10,225 nt of DNA from JBBRQP01 sp038226175. Lineage in GTDB: Bacteria > Cyanobacteriota > Cyanobacteriia > Gloeobacterales > Anthocerotibacteraceae. The notes under the pieces are model-generated. The model made no database searches and was not told the DNA's origin. It saw nothing but the letters and a program-made list of their open reading frames with translations. The number at the start of each line of letters is the position of its first letter. Positions within the stretch are counted from its first letter, which is position 1. Below are positions 6,591 through 10,225 of this stretch, in pieces. The stretch lies in NCBI GenBank assembly GCA_038226175.1, contig JBBRQP010000098.1, positions 1 through 10,225 on the forward strand. The letters are read 5' to 3'. The translations under genes were made by a program, and so were the position numbers.

Positions 6591-7037
6591 TTAGCGGAAG
6601 CGGTCTAAACGACGGTCTTCCTCTTCCCGGCGCTCAACCTGCTGGTAATAACGGTTGTGATGCTGGTAGATACCAAACGAATACTGTTGCCAGCAAAACA
6701 TGCCGATCATCGCCACAATACCCAGAAACCAACATACGCCTACTGATTGGTGAAAAAGCTTGTCAGCGAGGAAATAGGCCAGAAACAACACCGGAAGGCA
6801 GTTGATTCCGAAAAGAAGCACCCGCAATTTAGAGTGAATGAGCGCGTGATACAGTGAGGCGGTCAACACAAATGTGCCAACACCAATCAACCAGTGCCAG
6901 TCATATCGGTGACACACCGTATAACCTATCAGGCTACTTAGCAGTAGATTCTGGACCAGGAAAAAGCGCAACCCTTTGAATGGCCGTACCTCCGAAGGAT
7001 GTGGTTGATAATGCGGATCGAGGTGAGATGGATACAT
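6591..7037 (-). CDS. Small four-helix membrane protein (148 residues)
   Basis: I do not recognise this protein. Four hydrophobic segments can be placed at about 24-42, 48-66, 71-93 and 98-116, so it should be an inner-membrane protein. The short N-terminal tail is rich in His and Pro. The C-terminal tail (about 125-148) is highly charged, with RREEEDRRLDRFR at the end. The start is the ATG at 7035-7037. It lies 13 bases after the 144-residue membrane-protein gene, so the two are almost certainly co-transcribed. Small polytopic proteins are common in transfer operons, but no conserved Tra motif is visible and the role is open. Confidence 0.7.
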   Translation of the reverse strand: MYPSHLDPHYQPHPSEVRPFKGLRFFLVQNLLLSSLIGYTVCHRYDWHWLIGVGTFVLTASLYHALIHSKLRVLLFGINCLPVLFLAYFLADKLFHQSVGVCWFLGIVAMIGMFCWQQYSFGIYQHHNRYYQQVERREEEDRRLDRFR

Positions 7038-7050
7038 AGTGGGCCGATGA

Positions 7051-7485
7051 TTAGTTACGCTTGATGATCGTACGATTACGGCGTTTGATCTCTCGCGTCG
7101 TTACCATCAGACTTAGCATAAAGCCTGCGCTGAATCCACCTGTCACCATGCCGCCCGCCGAAGGCCAGAACAGGGCTGTGGCAAAAACCAGGATCAGCAG
7201 GTAAAGCCCCAGTAAACGACGTCCCCAAAGATGACGGAAGGTCGCCTTGAAGGCCATCCAGAACAACCGCCGCTCACAGCGATACCGCCACAGCGTGGTC
7301 AGCATTAACCCTAACCCGGCACCTACGCCTACACTCCGGTAGGCCCAGGCACTAACCAGTACGGATCGGTAAGCGAGTGACAGCACAATGAACAGAAATC
7401 CTAAGAAGAACAGCGGAAAGTAGTGAAATGTGATGAACCGTCGACCATGTTGGACTGCCGATTTGGCGAAGCTGAAGGGTTGCAT
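7051..7485 (-). CDS. Small four-helix membrane protein (144 residues)
   Basis: I do not recognise this protein. Hydrophobic segments lie at about 20-39, 49-65, 90-108 and 112-130, and the last two are separated only by a short Pro/Gly turn. The loop between helices 2 and 3 is strongly basic (WRYRCERR, RHLWGRR), as is the C-terminus (REIKRRNRTIIKRN). By the positive-inside rule both should face the cytoplasm. The start is the ATG at 7483-7485. It forms a pair with the downstream 148-residue gene (gap 13 bases). The 181-base gap upstream and a possible promoter suggest that the pair is transcribed separately from the 474-residue gene. Confidence 0.7.
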   Translation of the reverse strand: MQPFSFAKSAVQHGRRFITFHYFPLFFLGFLFIVLSLAYRSVLVSAWAYRSVGVGAGLGLMLTTLWRYRCERRLFWMAFKATFRHLWGRRLLGLYLLILVFATALFWPSAGGMVTGGFSAGFMLSLMVTTREIKRRNRTIIKRN

Positions 7486-7526
7486 ACGATGAAATTTTAG
7501 GAGAATTTTTTTGTCTTTGTCTTATG

Positions 7527-7554
7527 TAAATTTATCTAAACTACAGTAGGTCAA
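7527..7554 (-). promoter_or_regulatory. Possible promoter of the membrane-protein pair
   Basis: On the minus strand, TTG (7552-7554) is followed after 17 bases by TAAATTTA (7527-7534), a 7/8 match to TAnnTTTG. The predicted start of transcription is about 35 bases before the ATG at 7485. The spacing is at the short end of the usual range, and A/T-rich sequence makes chance matches easy. Confidence 0.28.
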
Positions 7555-7580
7555 CATATTACGTAATCATAGAGAACTCT

Positions 7581-7600
7581 TTTGATCCCGTTTGATTCCC
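7581..7600. repeat. Tandem decamer repeat in the 7486-7666 gap
   Basis: TTTGATCCCG (7581) and TTTGATTCCC (7591) match at 8 of 10 bases with exactly one helical turn between them. Both lie upstream of the possible promoter for the leftward membrane-protein pair. A related CTTGATTC occurs at 7629-7636. It could be a binding site for a regulator, but the similarity is short. A ten-base palindrome, ATTACGTAAT (7558-7567), lies nearby. Confidence 0.25.
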
Positions 7601-7666
7601 ACGTTTATTAGGCTGAGCAGTATCCCCCCTTGATTCTAGGAGGTGACAGAAGCGACAGGTGATTGG

Positions 7667-9091
7667 TTACCGCAAATCATGGTGCTTTCTGAACCAGCCG
7701 GTAAGGCGATGCCAAAGCGATAAACGACGACTCTGCATTGGCAACGACGGTCCTCTCGTCGTCCGTCGGATAAGCAGCGTTAGCAGCTTTTGTTGCGTCG
7801 CTCCGATCTGCACGGAACGGCAAAGCCAAAGGCTGTCCGCGCGCACCCAAATCCCAATGGGTAATTTGGTAATCTGGCCTTGCTCTTCCTGAGATTGATA
7901 GGCTCCAGTTGGCGTAATGACCAGTTTGCTGGAGGGCATGCCCATCAATAAATAAGCCATTGTAGGATGACACCCGGTCACCTTTACACGCATATCGGGG
8001 TGGATCGACATGGAAAAGACAGGGCAGCCACCCACATCCAGGAATCGCTGAAGTAACTCCGTACAGGGCCGATTAGGAATAGGCTTGGGTACAGACTGTG
8101 TGATTATGTGTACTGTCGTGCGAGGTTGAGCCTCAACGGGCCTCGCCGTATTGCGTTTAGGTATTGGCTGTAGAGGGGTCCTCAGTAACGCCTGTTGGGC
8201 AATCTTCTTCCGGGCAGTGGGTGCCTGTCTGGCTGGAGCCAGCGATGGTACCGGCTGCCTTACGGGAGTACTGTCAGCCGGTACCGCGTATCGGCGGGGG
8301 AGATTGACGGGTTGAACAGGCAGGTGCCTGGTGGTAGCGTCGGCCACGTTAACGGGTACTGAAGTAGTAGCCCGTTGATCAGGTAAGCCTGGTTGTAGAA
8401 AGGCCGCGACCAATGTATACACACCGGGAAATGGCTGGTGTCGCGTGGCGGTATCGGCAGCCAGTTGATAGAGATCGGTACCAGACAAAGCGGGCTGTCT
8501 GGAAAGGCAGAAAGCCCAGTCAGTGGCCACCAGAAACGCAGGCTCAGGAGTTGGTCCCCCGTGCTGGGCGGAGAGTGGGTTTACGGCTGCGGCATTGAGG
8601 TAGCCTTTAGCCGTGTACGTGGTTGTCATGGACTGGGGAATACTCGTTACGATGGGTACCGTCTCCCGCTTACCATTCCTGTTGTTTTCGGGTCCCCCCA
8701 GATACCCTCCACCTTTATAGGTCGTTACAAACCCCTGGAGTTCAGGCCAGTTCAGGGGTGATCTCCTTGATTTTACCGGGCTAGTTGTCGCGACCTGTAG
8801 TTTAGGGGTCTCCCCTACCCTATTTCCAGTAGTAGGCGGTTTAATCGCTACTGGTCGGGCCTGACCCGCTTTGGCCAGCGGTTTTTTTCGGTTCACTACT
8901 GGTTTAGTCTGCACCGTTACCGGCAGTGGCAACGAAAGGGGAAATCGCAATGCCATCGGGACTGGTTTGATGGTGCCCAGGCTGATTGGGGAGACGGCCA
9001 GTCGTAACCGTTCAGCGCGGCACTGAAGCAGCAGGTACGTTACGCTGAGGAGTGCAGCAAGTCGCAAAGCAGAAGGATGGTGTGCTCGCAT
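7667..9091 (-). CDS. Unknown Pro-rich exported or membrane-anchored protein (474 residues)
   Basis: I do not recognise this protein. An N-terminal hydrophobic stretch at about 8-24 (ALRLAALLSVTYLLLQC) follows basic residues and ends in Cys, so it is a membrane anchor or a signal peptide. The Cys is not in a good lipobox. Residues about 40-115 and 260-340 are low-complexity, rich in Pro, Arg, Thr, Gln and Val, as in proteins that span the periplasm. Between them lies a domain with the motif TTYxxxGYL twice (about 123-131 and 157-165). The C-terminal part (about 345-440) has several Cys (CTELL, GGCPVF, TGCHP, LWLCRS) and may be folded. The ATG at 9089-9091 is chosen over a TTG three codons earlier because a good promoter match lies 31 bases upstream. 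A TraM/VirB10-like role is possible by architecture but unproven. Confidence 0.65.
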   Translation of the reverse strand: MRAHHPSALRLAALLSVTYLLLQCRAERLRLAVSPISLGTIKPVPMALRFPLSLPLPVTVQTKPVVNRKKPLAKAGQARPVAIKPPTTGNRVGETPKLQVATTSPVKSRRSPLNWPELQGFVTTYKGGGYLGGPENNRNGKRETVPIVTSIPQSMTTTYTAKGYLNAAAVNPLSAQHGGPTPEPAFLVATDWAFCLSRQPALSGTDLYQLAADTATRHQPFPGVYTLVAAFLQPGLPDQRATTSVPVNVADATTRHLPVQPVNLPRRYAVPADSTPVRQPVPSLAPARQAPTARKKIAQQALLRTPLQPIPKRNTARPVEAQPRTTVHIITQSVPKPIPNRPCTELLQRFLDVGGCPVFSMSIHPDMRVKVTGCHPTMAYLLMGMPSSKLVITPTGAYQSQEEQGQITKLPIGIWVRADSLWLCRSVQIGATQQKLLTLLIRRTTRGPSLPMQSRRLSLWHRLTGWFRKHHDLR

Positions 9092-9121
9092 GAACGTCAA
9101 TCAATAAAGGGTTAACTGACG

Positions 9122-9154
9122 TAAAAATAAAGATTTCCTTTTTTTATTAACAAA
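9122..9154 (-). promoter_or_regulatory. Probable promoter of the 474-residue protein gene
   Basis: On the minus strand, TTTG (9151-9154) and TATTTTTA (9122-9129) are 21 bases apart and match the Bacteroidota -33 TTTG and -7 TAnnTTTG elements (7/8 for the latter). Transcription would begin about 24 bases before the ATG at 9091. This supports that start and suggests that the gene is transcribed separately from ssb, which ends at its own terminator just upstream. Confidence 0.45.
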
Positions 9155-9230
9155 CAGGCCCGCTTTTATCGGGTGTATTGACTGGTCTATTTTACGGACG
9201 ATCTCGACGACGCACAGTTGCTTTCACGTA

Positions 9231-9263
9231 AAAGAACAGCCCGTCACAAACGGGCTGTTCTTT
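9231..9263 (-). terminator. Intrinsic terminator after ssb
   Basis: AAAGAACAGCCCG (9231-9243) pairs perfectly with CGGGCTGTTCTTT (9251-9263) across a seven-base loop. In the leftward direction the stem ends in CTTTTACG, giving a short U-run. It lies about 30 bases after the ssb stop codon. T-runs on both sides mean that it could work in both directions. Confidence 0.85.
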
Positions 9264-9292
9264 CGTTCGGTTAATAACGCACTTACAGGCAG

Positions 9293-9727
9293 CTAAAAAG
9301 GCAAATCACCCTCCTCCTCCGGTACCTGGTAATAATTGACGGGAGCTCCCTTGCTCACCGGTGTCGTCATCGTCTCAACAGTAACCGATGGGTTGTCGGG
9401 TGCCTCACTGCCGGTTTTACCACCCAATAGCCTCAATTCTGACACCCGCAAGCTTAATGAAGCCCCCGGTTCGGTACTGTCTTTCTTCTGGTAAGCCTCG
9501 GCCCTGATTCGACCTTCAACCAGTACTTCTTTCCCTTTGACCAAATATGGCAGCACCGCATTTTTTGACATGGTGCAATTGATCCACTCGGTGCTGTCGA
9601 TCAGCTCACCCGCCCGGTTCTTATAGCGTTCGCTGACCCCCAGCCGGAACTTGACAAACTCGCCGTTGACTCCCTGAATGACTTCGGCATCCGCCGCAAG
9701 ATGTCCGATAAACTGTGATTTATTCAT
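9293..9727 (-). CDS. ssb: Single-stranded DNA-binding protein
   Basis: This 144-residue protein coats single-stranded DNA, here most likely the strand exposed during replication or transfer of the element. The OB fold spans about 1-103, opening MNKSQFIGHLAADAEV, with the conserved DSTEWINCTM stretch (W48) and the VEGRIRAEAYQKKD strand region. A flexible linker follows. The protein ends EEEGDLPF, the acidic tip that recruits partner proteins. The length fits a compact bacterial SSB. The start is the ATG at 9725-9727; the frame continues upstream to a TTG at 9803-9805, but those extra residues do not belong to the family. A sequence TACCTTTA (9811-9818, minus strand) resembles a -7 element, though a good -33 partner is missing. 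It is followed by a strong terminator. Confidence 0.93.
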   Translation of the reverse strand: MNKSQFIGHLAADAEVIQGVNGEFVKFRLGVSERYKNRAGELIDSTEWINCTMSKNAVLPYLVKGKEVLVEGRIRAEAYQKKDSTEPGASLSLRVSELRLLGGKTGSEAPDNPSVTVETMTTPVSKGAPVNYYQVPEEEGDLPF

Positions 9728-9949
9728 ATGAAATAGATTTAGTCGTATGTGCCCGACCGGGCAGTACATGCATTGATGAACAGGTGCTATCCGTTGCTGT
9801 GCCAACAGATTAAAGGTACGACGAAATACATGCGCTAAAAATGAGATGGTGATAAGGCAATACCTTTTATACCCGCTTGATTGTCAGTGATTTATTATTT
9901 TCAATCAGATGCAGGTATCTCTGCTGTCCCCCTTGATTCCCCCGTCCTG

Positions 9950-9980
9950 GCACAACCCATCTGACGCAGACGGATTGTGC
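9950..9980 (-). terminator. Hairpin after the right-edge gene, possible terminator
   Basis: In the leftward transcript this 31-base stretch folds into a 14-pair stem with a three-base loop: GCACAA pairs with TTGTGC, TCTG with CAGA, and the rest pairs through C-G and two G-U pairs. Read rightward, the two G-U pairs become A-C mismatches, so the structure favours leftward RNA. It begins five bases after the stop codon at 9986-9988. No U-run follows on that strand, so termination is uncertain. The remainder of 9806-9949 shows no gene that I can support. Confidence 0.45.
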
Positions 9981-9985
9981 TTTTG

Positions 9986-10225
9986 CTACCCCAGATAACT
10001 ACCGAGCACCTGCCTGTTGCGGCTGTAATGATTGGTTACCTGCTTGGGGTTGGCCGCGCTCTGGGCCATGAAAGCGGTCAGTGCCTCCACGCTAAAATCA
10101 GGTCGGGCAATAACGAATGGGAATTCATTGAAGATGGCCGCTGGCTCACCCTTCCCCGTCCAGACCATTAACCTGTTCATCGGGGCTGCCAGGAGAACGC
10201 AGGTTTGGTTTTCGGGCAGTTGGGA
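9986..10225 (-). CDS. C-terminal end of an unknown protein, cut by the window edge
   Basis: The frame is open from the right edge of the window to the TAG at 9986-9988, giving 79 residues that end RNRQVLGSYLG. An internal ATG lies at 10178-10180, but the frame continues without a stop to 10225, so this may be the tail of a longer protein. Visible residues include MVWTGKGEPAAIFNEFPFVI and a probable helix, VEALTAFMAQSA. No family is recognised. The direction agrees with ssb, and a hairpin follows the stop. An opposite-strand frame of similar length overlaps it, so the strand is not certain. Confidence 0.5.
   Translation of the reverse strand, partial: SQLPENQTCVLLAAPMNRLMVWTGKGEPAAIFNEFPFVIARPDFSVEALTAFMAQSAANPKQVTNHYSRNRQVLGSYLG

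Noticed and set aside
7625..7636. 12-mer CCCCCTTGATTC shared with 9928-9939
   Set aside because: A single exact 12-base match within 10 kb is expected by chance; there is no shared context beyond it.
7677..7973. Leftward frame of 98 residues inside the 474-residue gene
   Set aside because: It overlaps in another frame. The 474-residue frame is continuous and preceded by a promoter match, so a frameshift need not be invoked.
9977..10171. Rightward frame of 64 residues near the right edge
   Set aside because: It begins in an A/T-poor hairpin region with no promoter, opposes the leftward frame that stays open to the window edge, and the hairpin pairs cleanly only in leftward RNA. The choice of strand is not certain.

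Overview
The window looks like part of a mobilizable or conjugative element (plasmid or integrated element) from a Bacteroidota bacterium, most likely of the Cytophagales (Spirosoma-like). Three things suggest this. The relaxase, its small partner and a divergent ParA-type ATPase are arranged as at the mob/traA junction of Bacteroidota conjugative elements. Starts lack clear Shine-Dalgarno sites. Several starts are preceded by sequences resembling the Bacteroidota -33 TTTG / -7 TAnnTTTG promoter. The genus is inference. No chromosomal housekeeping genes, tRNA, rRNA or CRISPR arrays were seen.

Layout. (1) Bases 1-1200 are a complete AT-rich IS4-family insertion sequence with perfect 21-bp terminal inverted repeats; its left end is the first base of the window. 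(2) A minus-strand mobilization operon follows: an AT-hook/ribbon-helix-helix-like accessory protein (3100-3699), then a MobP-like relaxase (1321-3024). A perfect 20-bp inverted repeat overlaps the relaxase stop codon. (3) Bases 3700-4066 form a divergent control region with an oriT-like 13-bp hairpin, a probable mob promoter overlapping it, three 18-bp direct repeats and a probable promoter for the rightward operon. (4) A tight rightward three-gene operon (4067-6263) encodes a TraA/ParA-type ATPase, a soluble unknown protein and a single-pass membrane protein, and ends at a strong intrinsic terminator. (5) A leftward set of genes occupies 6355-10225: the end of an unknown gene cut by the window edge, ssb (SSB with acidic tip), a 474-residue Pro-rich protein with an N-terminal hydrophobic segment and a duplicated TTYxxxGYL motif, two small four-helix membrane proteins, and a 59-residue protein.

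How they may work together (inference): the relaxase and its partner would nick and carry the element from the oriT-like site, and would probably repress their own promoter, which overlaps that site. The ParA cassette would supply partitioning or positioning, possibly tied to the membrane through its third protein. The leftward genes supply single-strand DNA protection and membrane or envelope proteins of unknown role. No coupling protein, mating-channel ATPase or replication initiator is visible. A coupling-protein gene, which often follows the relaxase in related elements, could lie beyond the insertion sequence.

Several natural reading frames extend upstream to TTG codons (relaxase, accessory protein, ParA, the 474-residue protein, SSB). 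In each case the first in-frame ATG fits family alignment or promoter position better, and it is used here.
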